NCBI GenBank assembly: GCA_037176845.1
Contig: JAYKXP010000004.1
Span: forward strand, 124,001 to 188,000
DNA: 64,000 bases
Direction: 5' to 3'
Source of the DNA: Paramarasmius palmivorus
Lineage: Eukaryota > Basidiomycota > Agaricomycetes > Agaricales > Marasmiaceae
Both the position numbers and the translations under genes were made by a program. The notes under the pieces were generated by a model. That model was not told the origin of the DNA. It did not search any database and was given only the letters and a program-made list of their open reading frames with translations. Positions 11,740-22,646 of the stretch are shown here, piece after piece (positions within the stretch are counted from its first letter, which is position 1; every line of letters begins with the position of its first letter).

Positions 11740-12411
11740 TCAGTTCTCCTGGAGGAAGTTCTCTGCCTTCTGCTTGGCCTCGTCGGAAACCTTGGGGTCT
11801 ATTGGCTATTTAAGCAACAGTCATTCGACGTCAAAAAATACGCACTGTTCAGTGTGGCTTTGTAGCCAGCCTTGACCCTCTCAGGATCAGGGTTGTCACT
11901 CCTCTTGGATTGGGGTAGGGGCTCGGTGCTGGCGCCGTGCTCATCCAAAACCTGGCGAGCATGCTCTTTGGCCTCCTCAGAAGCGTTGTCGTCTGAAAAA
12001 AATCGGCTTAGAATTCTGAACACCGTATAGGTCAACAATTCTAGACTAACTCTTCAGCCTGGGAATAGCGAATTTAGCTTTCAAAGACTCTGAAGGAGAA
12101 AATACACCTACGTGGCTTTGTATCCTCCGAGGACGTGGTTCGTATGGGCGTCGCTTGATCCGCCACTTGTTACGGCCTCTTCGGAGACATTGTGTTGGTC
12201 GAGGACCTCTCGAGCATGAGCTTTGGCCTCGTCGGAAGTCTTGTCATCTGGATAAAGCTGTCAGAAGGCGGCAATGCCAAGGGAGCTGGTGAATCATACT
12301 GTGCAATCTAAAAGACCAGGTTAGTGATTAAAAGAGAGCATCGGGCAATAGAACGTACGTAGCCTTGAAGCCACCGAGGACTTGGTTGGTGTGAGCGTCG
12401 TTGGTAGACAT
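11740..12411 (-). CDS. Con-6 family stress protein, two-repeat copy with 8-nt micro-exons
   Basis: Six exons on the minus strand: 12411-12359, 12307-12300, 12247-12112, 12058-12051, 11992-11846, 11798-11740; 136 residues. The Con-6 signature recurs: HTNQVLGGFKATLHN, then DEAKAHAREVLDQH; HTNHVLGGYKATLKN, then EEAKEHARQVLDEH; and RVKAGYKATLNNPKVSDEAK. In each repeat an intron follows KAT, then an 8-nt exon coding Leu-His/Lys-Asn (partial), then another intron. Con-6 (conidiation-specific protein 6) proteins are small, hydrophilic and induced by stress or during spore formation; their biochemical role is not established. A close paralogue lies at 23853-24297 with the same architecture. A TATA-like box lies about 88 bp upstream of the ATG. 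Confidence 0.88.
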
Positions 12412-12497
12412 GGTGAATTTGATTGCTTGGGATTTGATTGAGTGTATGAGATTGAGAGAGTTGATTGATGATGGCTTTTGGACGAGTTCTGCTCTTG

Positions 12498-12505
12498 TAT
12501 TTATA
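12498..12505 (-). promoter_or_regulatory. TATA-like box of the two-repeat Con-6 gene
   Basis: On the minus strand this reads TATAAATA inside AGGGTATAAATACAAG, about 88 bp before the start codon at 12411. The other Con-6 gene and the Tudor gene have a matching element at a similar distance; most other genes in the window have no such box. Confidence 0.6.
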
Positions 12506-12696
12506 CCCTAGTAGTAGGAGGCGCCACATTGTTCTCTGCATACTGTTCCTCGTCACTACCAGATCTATGAGGCGAGAAATGTGTAATGTCTTGTCTCCAC
12601 AATGACCGATGGCATGCGAGAGGTTTCACTGACAATGCAAGACAGTATTTCCCCGCTTCGATCATTCGTCGTCGTCGATGCAGCCCCTTTGGGCTC

Positions 12697-12900
12697 TCAG
12701 ACCGCAGAGTTTATCGTCGATTCTTGCTCTAGCGGCCTATGGGGACCATTTCGATTCGCGCCTTCAATAGTGTTGTGATTTATGAGGACGTCTTCGTAAT
12801 TTGGGTTGATTTGAACCTCTGAAGTTGCATCAAATCGTCGCAGTGATTGAAGCCAGTCAAGCTGAGGCCTACGAGTCGGTATATTCATTTTCGAGGACAT
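12697..12900 (-). CDS. Small open reading frame of unknown status
   Basis: A 67-codon frame starting MSSKMNIPTRRPQLDWLQ and ending in LEQESTINSAV lies alone between the Con-6 promoter and the CDK gene, 107 bp upstream of the CDK start on the other strand. It begins with ATG and has a varied composition, but I recognise no family and see no intron support. It may be a genuine small protein, a leader-associated ORF or chance. Confidence 0.25.
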   Translation of the reverse strand: MSSKMNIPTRRPQLDWLQSLRRFDATSEVQINPNYEDVLINHNTIEGANRNGPHRPLEQESTINSAV

Positions 12901-13007
12901 TAGTACCAATAAGAACTACCCAAAGGGTTTGCTGGATTCACTGTTGACGATGCTAGTGAGAGTTCGAGTCCAGGATTGGCGCGGGCAAGACTTGTTCAAT
13001 AGCCGCC

Positions 13008-14525
13008 ATGTCGACACACCCAGAGGCAGGTCCATCAACACCGTCGCGAAAACGTTCGAAATGGCAGCAAGAAAATGACAGCGATGAAGGAGATACTCAG
13101 CCTGTATCTCACCCTCAGCCCAAGCGTCGAGTCAAACCAAAAACTTCCAGGTCGCCAGACCGCACACCTACTTCAACACCTGCACCCTCGTCGACAGCTG
13201 TTCGACCATCACATAGCGTCTATGTACCGCCGAGAACAAGACATCTTCCCATAACACCCTCCAGATCAGTCTATTCCTACGAAAGACTGAACCAGATCGA
13301 AGAGGGTTCATATGGGGTCGTGTTTCGAGCAAGGGACAAGCAGACCGGCGACATTGTTGCTCTCAAGAAGCTCAAGCTCGATGAAGAGAAGAATGGGTTC
13401 CCAATAACCGCTTTACGCGAAATAAATGCGCTCATGTCGTGTCGACACGAGAATGTGGTGGGCATTCGAGAGGTGGTGGTTGGGGAGACACTAACACAGT
13501 ACGTTTTACATCTTCTTCTCGTGTGTACTGTTTTATGATTCCATATTTACAACGCCAATTCAACTCTTTTATTGGATGCCGAAGAGTCTTTGTTGTGATG
13601 GATTTCATAGAACACGATCTCAAGTCTCTTTTGACCCTGATGCCTGCACCATTTCTACAATCCGAAATCAAGACACTGATGATGCAGTTGCTCTCAGCTG
13701 TGAAACACTGTCATGAGCACTGGATACTCCATCGGGATCTGAAGACGAGCAACCTTTTAATGAACAACCGAGGGACTATCAAAGTCGCTGACTTTGGTCT
13801 GGCAAGGCGGTACGGAGACCCAGTAGGAGTCGGTGGGATGACCCAGCTTGTGGTGACACTCTGGTATCGGTAAGTAATGATGTATAGCTACTATTTTGTG
13901 TGCTCATTCGCGCCCTAGAGCTCCTGAGATTCTCCTCGGAGAAGAAACATACTCGACCGCAGTTGACATGTGGTCCGTTGGCTGCATATTTGCAGAACTC
14001 CTTCTCAAGGAACCACTATTTCAAGCTAGGACTGAGCTTGAAATGATTTCAATGATCTTCAAATTGTTAGGTCCACCAACTCAGAATTCTTGGCCCGGAT
14101 ACTTCACCCTTCCCATGGCAAAGACCGTCAATCTACCTTCTCCCCAACCACACCAGTTTCGCCAGAAGTTTCAGTATCTTACGACTGCTGGACTTGATCT
14201 TCTAATGTCACTCTTAACCTATGACCCCGACCAAAGAATAACAGCAGAGGAAGCACTGCAGCATCCGTACTTCACGTATGTCCAGACTTACCTGCCTACT
14301 CAGCGAGACTGACAACTTCGTTAGCGAATCACCGTTGCCCAAGCACCCCGATCTATTTGGTTCATTCCCATCCGCTGCCGCGGGTGAAAAGTGCGTTCTT
14401 TTTATCTCTGTATCATTTGGTGAAGCACAGCATCTTTTTGTAGGAAACGGAAACTCTTTGACAGTCCTTCTGCACCTGTCCGAGCTGCAGACTATAAGCT
14501 TTTGACGGAGTTTGATATGCCTTGA
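13008..14525 (+). CDS. PITSLRE-type cyclin-dependent kinase (CDK10/CDK11 group)
   Basis: Five exons: 13008-13498, 13585-13869, 13919-14275, 14325-14390, 14444-14525; 426 residues. Residues 1-85 are basic and disordered ([17 protein letters not shown]). The kinase domain (about 88-375) has the Gly loop [14 protein letters not shown], the VALKKLKL lysine, the cyclin-binding helix [10 protein letters not shown] (the PITSLRE variant), [21 protein letters not shown], the T-loop [13 protein letters not shown], and [13 protein letters not shown]. The C-terminal [15 protein letters not shown] is also CDK11-like. Known members phosphorylate splicing and transcription factors, including the RNA polymerase II machinery, with cyclin L or cyclin M partners. 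CDK10 versus CDK11 cannot be decided here. It converges on the Rap1 gene with 79 bp between stops. Confidence 0.92.
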
Positions 14526-14604
14526 TTTCCACTATAATTTAGCTACACAGTAGACTGCAATGTATCCCAAAGAAAAGAAAAGACAACAACAATTCATGGC
14601 GTGA

Positions 14605-16359
14605 TCAGGGGTCGTCAGGTAGGAGGGCCAAATGCTCTCGCATCTTCTGAAAACGCTTGCTGGTGCGCTCCATATCTCCGCATTTATCGTAATACTCTCG
14701 AACTTCGCCAAGTGTGAACCTGAACTGATCAGCAATAGCGCGTAGGCTCTGATCAATGACATGCTCCGCAACGACAGCAATTGCTTGCATAGTTTGTTGA
14801 GTAGTTGACTCTTCGTCGTCGTCATCCCTAAGCTTCAGTGAGCGAAGGTCAATGTGTGACTAGAAAGAAATACACACGTTGTCTTTTGTCCTTTCCCATC
14901 GTCACCTCCATCGTCCGACGCCCTGCGTTTGGCCCACACCGGAGGTGAGTCTGCTCCAAGGACGACATCCCATTCGCCTTCCTCTTCAGCACCGGAAGCA
15001 GGCCTCGGTGGTGGAGGCGGATGCATGCCTGGTAGAAAGGGGACTGGGAGATGGTCCCTAGGCGGATAGATTGTCTTCGGAAGTCCTGGGTGACCTAGTG
15101 GGACTGGATGGGGTCCCGGTGGACCGCTGGAACCAACGACAAACTCTTGAGGTTGCGACGTCTTTGGATTCGTTCGTTTGCGCTTCCTCTTCGGTTTGTC
15201 ATCTTCCTCTTGACGAACATAGCCGTACTGTCCTTTATCACCGGGATTGGGCTTTGTTTGGGTGACGATGCTGTCAATCATCCGGTCGAGCCTCTCTGCA
15301 TTCTTCTTATAACGTTCGCGCCATGACTGCCAGGTGTGTCGACGAACCCATTCATAACCTGGAGTGTCAACCTAGATCAGGTTCTGAGTAAACAAAGTTG
15401 CTGGAAGAAGAGTAGATTTCACCATCTCGCATAACTGGATGTAGAGTTTATTGCCTGTCCTTCCGCCGGTTGTTTTGTAGGGTATCTTGAGTGCAATCCA
15501 TTCGCATAATCGGTGTTCATCGTCGTCCGTGAATTGGGTTCGCCTGAGAGGATGTAACAGTTAGCGAGGATTCCCTAGACAAAGGTGCCAACTCACTCCT
15601 CTCCTGCACGTCTTCCGCCTGGGTTCTTATAGACATGGGGTGTGAAGTGAACCTCTGATCGTTCAATGCAACGTTTAATCCAGTCCAGAGATTCCACATA
15701 TTTGTTTGGGGTGTGATGGGACATCTTGATCAGCTGAGTAAAGACATGGGTTTGTGGGTCCGCAATAATGACGCGAGCATTTTCCATGGGTACGTATGGA
15801 TTACCTCCACAGAACTACGGAGGAACATGAGCTTTCTTCATTGAACTGTAATGAGGATCTGCCACTCACGAGGATGCGCTCAGATAATTCTTCTCGAAAT
15901 TTTGGATTTGCGATACTGTCGTGTATGTGCATAGGCATTGGAAGCTCCGCCTCCGTTTCAACAAAGATGCGCTTGAAAATGACCCCTGCCATTCTGCATG
16001 CGTCGATATAGGTGTAGGGGACCACATGGAGTCTCAAGTCCGGTCTAGTTTGATGGATCACCAATCTCTCCTGTTCGGTGGCTTCAGGCTCAACAAGAAC
16101 TATCCCTTGGTCCGGAACTGCAGTTTCTATCTGCCCTCCCAGAGCCTAGAAAGACCTATTGAGCACTCTGAACTTGAAATATGCATTGTACAGCATACCA
16201 TTATGGACTGGCGCAATTGAGCTTGCACATCTGGAGGGATGGCCCCTTGAATATGAAATTTGACCGAATTTCCTGCCGCATCTTGGAAGAGAAGAGTCTG
16301 TAGAGTACTTCAATATCAATCTGATGGGGTAAAGCAAAGTACGAATGTTACTGCACCAT
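14605..16359 (-). CDS. RAP1: Rap1-like telomere-associated protein (BRCT + Myb + C-terminal helices)
   Basis: Seven exons on the minus strand: 16359-16357 (ATG only), 16297-16199, 16145-15870, 15814-15597, 15543-15423, 15371-14878, 14827-14605; 477 residues. The order is that of Rap1/TERF2IP: an N-terminal BRCT (about 2-110, TLLFQDAAGNSVKFHI to PYTYIDACRMAG), a region with WIKRCIERSEVHF, then a Rap1-type Myb domain (about 199-265) reading RTQFTDDDEHRLCEWI, GGRTGNKLYIQLCEM and HTWQSWRERYKKN. A basic, Pro-rich linker (KPKRKRKRTN) leads to a short helical C-terminus (about 415-477) in the place of the RCT domain. Rap1 proteins coat telomeres, through shelterin partners or directly, and silence nearby genes. 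The first intron (16298-16356) isolates the start codon; this is my inference, as no other ATG gives an open BRCT. A G-rich telomere-like tract lies just upstream. Confidence 0.85.
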
Positions 16360-16378
16360 GTTTCTCTACTCCGAGATT

Positions 16379-16408
16379 GGGGTTGGGGTCAAGTAGGGTT
16401 GGGTTGGG
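16379..16408 (+). repeat. Telomere-like G-rich tract upstream of RAP1
   Basis: Five runs of three or four guanines lie within 30 bp: two GGGGTT-type units, a short spacer, then TAGGGTTGGGTTGGG. They resemble TTAGGG-type telomere repeats and could form a G-quadruplex. The tract begins 20 bp upstream of the inferred Rap1 start codon. Confidence 0.7.
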
Positions 16409-16606
16409 TTTGTTTGGTTACCCGGGTCAATCGGAGTCTGTGGACTGAAAAATTGTTTTTTCTTTTTTTTAAAAAAAACGTCTTAATTCATTCCCATCTC
16501 AACGTAGTATATTCCCTGTCGTTGCAGTATAGTATTAAAGATACATGGGAGTGTCAGATTATTCAGTGGTATGGTTTCTCCGAATGCGTGTCTATCCATA
16601 AGTAGC

Positions 16607-19600
16607 TCATGAGGAGTTCGTCACAACTGGACTTAACCTCAGTATCCTGAACGACCCTGCGTTCCTTTCACAGATGTAAATTTCATCCTCCCTCCGGCCC
16701 AAAAACAAAACTTCATCGTGAAACTCCGAGTCCATATCCCCTCCAACGCTGAACTCTGTCTTTCCGGCAGGCGACTTGACCGAAGGTGTGAGTTTAGAAG
16801 GTCGAGCCATCGTAATACTATGGCTACTGAGGCCGCTTTTATGTTGCTTTGTCGACGAACCTGACAGGACTGTCGAGGTTTGGGAGCTTGATGACGAAGA
16901 GACTGGTGTCCCGATTCTCCAAACAAAGGGCGCTCTCCGATTAACGCTTGAGGGTGCTGGGCTGAACTGAGGAAGTGCGCCCCGTGAGTCATCAGCAGGC
17001 TTCAACAGAGCATCTGATAAATCGACAGCTTCCACGCCTCCTTGTCGCATAGCTATGAGCACTGAGCGATCCTTGATATCAACTGCTTCTAAACGTTTCA
17101 CATCTCCCATACGACCCCCAGTGAGTGAAGTAGGCTTCGTGTCATTGTCGCCAGTCTCGTCTTCACTCCAGAAAAATCGCTCTTTGAGAACAGACCTTCC
17201 TCGGGCATCGACGATAGTAGTGCTGTGTCCCCCTCTTGAAGAAAAGAATAGCGCGGGCGGTCCGAAATGGCGTGGCTGAGCAAGTAAGGAAATAGGTTTC
17301 AGCAGCGGCTTATCTGTCGGCTTATAGACTGGAATGGTAGAGGATTCGCTGTTCTGAGCTTTTATCGGTGCAGGCGAAGGTGGAACTGTCGATAATGTTG
17401 GAGCACGTATTGAATTGGCTGGGGCAGGACTAAAGGGATGGCTTGGATCGACGCTTTGTTGTCGCAATTCCTTCAAAAGCATGAAATCGGTGTCTTCCTC
17501 TCTCCGCACGGGTAAATCGGGAGGCAACAAGCTGTCCTTGTACCATGATTGCATGAGCGATGCTCTCCACGGGCCTGGATATCGCTATTGAGCTAACTGG
17601 TACATCAAAACAAGAAGACACATACCATGTACAACACCTTTTGGATCTCGATAATACCACTTTGAAGGGGCGGTCGGCGTAGGTAAAGGAAGTCCAGGAG
17701 GCGAGAACTGTACTTGTGTAGCATCTGCACTGCTACTCTCGCTAGCGTTTCCACTCGTATGACCATTTACACCGGCGTTAACCTCAACAATTTGGCTATC
17801 TGACGCTGTGCTGTTGGCATTTCCTTCTTCAGGTTCGTACGCTTCCCGATATTGGACGAAGTCGGGATAGGTCGGAGGAATGACATACTCGTCGGCAATT
17901 GATGCTAGCGGGAACTGCGGTGCAAATGACAGCTGCTGGAACGTTGTATATGGTCCCATGCGAGCAGTAGCTAAAGCTACAAGCTCTTCGGCATGTGCAA
18001 GAGCGGATGTTGTTCCACCATCGGCAGGCGTGCCGGTGTCATCTGCATTGCCTTCCGCTGAATTTGCCCGGTCCCGATCTTCCTGCTGTTGTTGTGGATG
18101 TTCGCTTGGAATAAGAGCTGGTGTCTGTGGTCCAGATGCTTCGGCACCATTAGCAACTAGAGTAGAGCCTACTGGCATGGATACACCAATGCTGACATTG
18201 ACATTGGTCTCCTCTTCCCCTTGAGCCTCGGAATCATTGGCTGCAGAAGCAGAAGCAGCATCTGCACGTGCTTCTCGAGCTCGCCGTCTGGCTGCCCTTC
18301 GCTCCGCACGACCTATTCGTACTTCCCGAACTCTAACGGTGGCTGGTTCTAGGCCAAACACGTTCTGTGAAAAGACCAAGAATACTTCCACCAAATCATC
18401 ACCTTGGAGCTGTAACTCCAAAGAACGAGGAGAATCCGGAAGTATAAAGGTCCGGGAAAGGCCTAATGCTGTTCTATAAGTCCCAGCAAACAACTCGACC
18501 TTCTCTCCGTTTTCACCGCACAAAATGGCAAGGAAACTAGAATAGAGGAGCGAAATTAGAGCTATTCCCACACGAAAATTCTTGTGAAAACCAACCTCTT
18601 CTTGGCCGTTTCTACGGCCTTGATCATGAGTGAGCCCTTTGTACCGGGTAATTTGACATATTCCAACTTGGCAGCAGGTGGTGGTGACACCAAAGAGGTA
18701 GCAGTAGCCTTTCTAGTATCACTCTCAGGGCCCGGAGACGTGGAAGGTCTGTCTTCTGACCGAATATTGTGGAGAGCATTACTGATAATCCGTGGTATAA
18801 ACCGCGAACGGGAAGCTGAAGGTATTAAAGCGGAACCTTCTTGCGGAAGTGGAGGTGGTAGATCCAGCGTGGCGGAACGGGGGGCAGTCTCTGCATTAGC
18901 AGAAGCTGGCCGTCTAGTAGGTGTGGGAGAGGTACCAGATCTATGTGAACGAGAACGACTGAGACGGTTGGGACTGCGATGTTCTCGTGGTGGTGTCGCT
19001 GCATCAGCAGTATTTGGTAATGAGGCGGAGGTGGGCGATTGGGGAACTTGTTGATCGACGTTGGGATTGCTGCTGGAGCCTCCAATCATGAGTGACCATC
19101 GACGTCTCCGATTGTTGCTGCTGGTGGAGGACGTCATTACTGTTTCGCTTCGTGTAGTTAGCGAAGAGTTGGCATCTGATGGACGAGGGCTAGCAGGCTC
19201 GTCGAGGAGGCTGTGTGATGAAGAGAGGAATATAGGCTGTTGCGGTCGCGTCGAACCTGGAGGAGGAAGGTCTGGCATCCGGCTTTCTAGCAAAGCCTGA
19301 GTAAGACTGATTTCTCCATCGTCATCGTCGTCATCGTCAGGATCGCCACCAGAGTTTTCTTGATTTGACTCGGAAGCAGGACCATTGGTAGCCAATGCCT
19401 GTCTGAGTGTGAGAAGTGTGGGCGCGGGTGAAGGCTGTTCAGAAGGAATGGGAGGATTGGAAACAGCCAGACTGAGGTCCAGATTTGCGGGCCTATTCCG
19501 GCGTGAAAGGGAGCGTCTATGTGTAGGAGAAGGAGTGGTGGTAATTTGTGGGGTAGTCGCAGTGACTTGTGTATTTGTAGGAGAATTGTGGATTGCACTT

Positions 19601-20742
19601 GTCCTCTCATCCAAAGCCTGACTGCCGCTGGAACCGGCAGCAACGATGTTGATAGCTTCGTCATCACTCGACTCTGTCCAACCGTCTTTGGCATCCGGAT
19701 CTCGTGGAAGATCCACATCCGTATTTGTATTTATCCGAGTGACTGGAGGTGCATTGAGGACCTCTGACACTGATGCAGCACGGGCACGGATGGAGACCGT
19801 GGGCGTGGATCTGATGGGAGCCGGAGTCGACTGTTGGTTGAAATAATCTGTAGACGGCGGTGTGTATGGTGGAGGATGACCGGATGGTTCTGGTATTTGT
19901 GATTGTGAGGTTGAACCGTTGGGTGCTCTGCGGGGCGGTGTTTTGGTCTTACGTATGGTCGGCGTTCTGGGTATCAAGGGAACAGGAGGAGCAGTAGGTT
20001 GTGTAGGTGTAGTTGAGGAAGCTGTGGTCATGGAAGAATGTGAGCTCTTGCGAGGCATGGACACCTTGGCAGATGTCTGGGCACCGGGTGGTGGAGTAGA
20101 CGAGCTAGGCTTTCTTGCCTTCTCGGTAGAGATGCGAGATTCGATAACAAAAGCTGAAGCCAGCTTTTTTGCTTGCTCTCTCCGCTGTCGTTCCTTTTCT
20201 CGTTTGATCTGCACATCTATCCGCCATTCCACGGCTTTCCTGATCTCTTCTAGAGCATAGACACGTACGCCGTCCCTGCGGCCGGCTATGGCGACCAACA
20301 CGCCACGTTGCTCCATCACCACAATACTCTTGAAGCTAACTCTCCTAATGAGAGGTAAAGGTTGTGGTTCCGGGGGAGATGTGATGGGTAAAACGTCGAG
20401 CCCTTGGGCATGACAAAGCAATAGATAGTTTGGGGAAAGGAAGGCGCCGCTGGAAGGTGGTGTGGTGAAATGTGAAGGATGCAAGTCAGCAGTGACTACA
20501 GAGAGAGAAAGGCCGAGTTCTTGGAGTGTCGGAGGAGGAAGACGAGGAGGAGGAACTGCAGGAGCGGGCTGTGGGGGATCTTCTGACTTTGGCTCGGAAG
20601 GTGATTCCTCTTGAATCGGAGCAGGGGGTTCGCGTCTGTGAATAAGATGATTGAAGAAACCTGAAAGCCGTTTACTGCGCTGCTGTTCACGGTTCGTCGC
20701 TGCCGACGACGACGACGACGAGGGCTGTTGGTCGTCCGTCAT
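16607..20742 (-). CDS. Large protein with split CNH-type propeller and C-terminal GYF domain
   Basis: Three exons on the minus strand: 20742-18596, 18536-17626, 17574-16607; 1341 residues. The start is the first ATG (MTDDQQPSSSSSS); the frame extends upstream only from a TTG. Residues about 85-195 resemble the first blades of a CNH (citron homology) propeller: LLLCHAQGLDVLPI, RRVSFKSIVVMEQRGVLVAI, GVRVYALEEIRKAVEW. About 500 disordered residues intervene, then the propeller resumes (about 690-790: EYVKLPGTKGSLMIKAVE, SFLAILCGENGEKVELFAG, LVEVFLVFSQNVFGLEP). A GYF-type domain follows at about 1007-1060 (KWYYRDPKGVVHGPWRAS, then MQSWYKDSLLP), the Pro-rich-peptide-binding fold of Smy2/PERQ proteins. 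CNH modules occur in Rho exchange factors and vacuolar tethers. The pairing with GYF is unusual; both domain calls come from sequence pattern only. Divergent from the next gene with 59 bp between starts. Confidence 0.78.
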
Positions 20743-20801
20743 GGAAGAGGAAGAAATCTCATACACGTACAATTCCCACGGCAATCATCCTTCTTCCCAA
20801 A
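20743..20801. promoter_or_regulatory. 59-bp divergent promoter
   Basis: All the DNA between the start codon of the CNH-GYF gene (minus) and that of the FAD-linked dehydrogenase (plus). No TATA box seen. Confidence 0.55.
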
Positions 20802-22528
20802 ATGCTCAGACTCTCTGCTGCCCGTCTCACCAGCAGAGCAAGGCCGTTTCATCTTTCTCGTTTTCTTACCTCTGTTTCTTCAGCAGATGTCAACCATTTT
20901 TCAAAGATTCTTGACCCAACTTCCGTCATTTCAACTCTTCCTCCAGTAAACTCTTCTTCGGAGGATGTTCAACCGTTCAATAATGATTGGATGCGCAAAT
21001 ACAGCGGCAAGGCTTCAACAGTCCTCAAGCCCAAATCAACCAAGGAAGTCAGCGAGATTCTCAAATGGTGCCATGAAAAGAACATTGGTGTCGTTCCTCA
21101 GGGTGGTAACACCGGGCTGGTCGGAGGCAGCGTTCCTATCAAGGATGAAGTCATTATATCTCTGGCCAATATGAGCAATGTACGCTCGTTTGACCCTGTA
21201 TCTGGTGCGTCCACCTCACTCTGTATTTGATTTCTCGACCCATTGATCTTCGTTTCCAGGTATCCTCGTCGCAGATGCTGGTTGCATCCTTCAAAGTCTG
21301 ACAGATTATGTCGCACCACACAATCACATTATGCCCCTTGATTTGGGTGCCAAAGGCAGGTCTGTTCTCGTGGATATCTGTTGCACCTTCTTTTTCAACT
21401 CAAATATATTTGCACAGCTGTCAAATTGGGGGCAACGTATCGACAAATGCAGGCGGTCTTCGTCTCCTACGTTACGGTTCCCTTCATGGTTCCGTGCTTG
21501 GACTCGAGGTTGTGCTTCCGGACGGTACAATCCTCGACCAGCTAACAACTCTAAGAAAAGACAACACGGGTTACGACCTCAAACAACTCTTCATTGGTGC
21601 CGAAGGAACCCTCGGCATAATAACCGGTGTTTCCATTCTCACACCACCAGCACCTCAGGCTTCTAACAATGTGATCCTTGCTCTTCCCCGATTTGAAAAT
21701 GTGCTACCTCTCTACAAAACCGTTAAACGACAACTATCCGAGATCCTCTCCGCTTTCGAGTTCATTGACCGCACGGCGTACGATCTTGCCGTGAAACATG
21801 GCCAAGGTCGTGCGTTAAGCGATGAAGAGGTTGAAGGCGCGCAATGTTTCGTTCTGGTCGAGACTAGTGGCGGAAGACGTGAGCACGATGAGGAGGTACG
21901 GACATTCCTTTTCGTTTTACTACCAAATGACCGACTTGTTTGCTTTTAGAAACTCAACGATCTGCTAGAAGATCTCCTTAGCGCTGACGAACCCCTCATT
22001 AACAATGGTGTCCTCGCTCAATCCCCTGCGCAGTTCACTTCTCTGTGGGCTTTGCGTGAAGGCGTTACAGAAGCCGTATCCAAGGAAGGAAAAGCATACA
22101 AATACGACATATCTGTTCCTTTGAGCACATTCAAGGAGGTCGTTGACACCACTAGGAATCACTTACGGTCGAAGGGGCTTCTGGGTCCAGATGCAGTCAA
22201 GCATGTTATTGGATACGGCCATGTAGGCGATGGGAATCTCCACTTGAACGTGGTTGCAAATGCGTACACGGATGAGATACAAAATGCACTAGAGCCGTTT
22301 ATCTATGAGATAGTCGGTACGTACTGGTCTCTGTCCATTGACATCGGCCACTCATAGCCATCTACAGCTTCACATCGTGGTTCGATATCGGCCGAACATG
22401 GAATCGGAGCAATGAAGACGCATGCATTACACTACTCCAAGGATGCAGTTAGTTTGGCATTGATGAAGAAGATCAAGGACATGTTCGATCCTAAGGGAAT
22501 CATGAATCCCGGGAAGGTTATTGAGTAA
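20802..22528 (+). CDS. FAD-linked D-lactate / D-2-hydroxyglutarate dehydrogenase, mitochondrial
   Basis: Five exons: 20802-21204, 21260-21359, 21418-21895, 21950-22316, 22368-22528; 502 residues, a normal length for the Dld2/D2HGDH family. A mitochondrial presequence is evident ([20 protein letters not shown]). The FAD-binding type-4 domain includes [17 protein letters not shown] (about 105-121) and [19 protein letters not shown], then [19 protein letters not shown] and [12 protein letters not shown]. The C-terminal substrate/cap region has [21 protein letters not shown] with the metal-binding His residues, and the final [14 protein letters not shown] and [10 protein letters not shown]. These flavoenzymes oxidise D-lactate or D-2-hydroxyglutarate and pass electrons to cytochrome c or another acceptor. 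Which substrate applies cannot be settled from sequence alone. Confidence 0.93.
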
Positions 22529-22646
22529 AGGGACGATTTCATTGTAGTTACTTGGGACAGCTTGGTTCACTCCGCTCATGACAGTATGTTTACTTGATCC
22601 GCTTTCACAAAATACTATTGATACAAAGTACAAGTCCGATTGTAAT

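Noticed and set aside
17880..20260. Several long open frames on the plus strand (80-156 codons)
   Set aside because: They are antisense shadows of the low-complexity coding sequence of the CNH-GYF gene; composition is biased and no domains appear.
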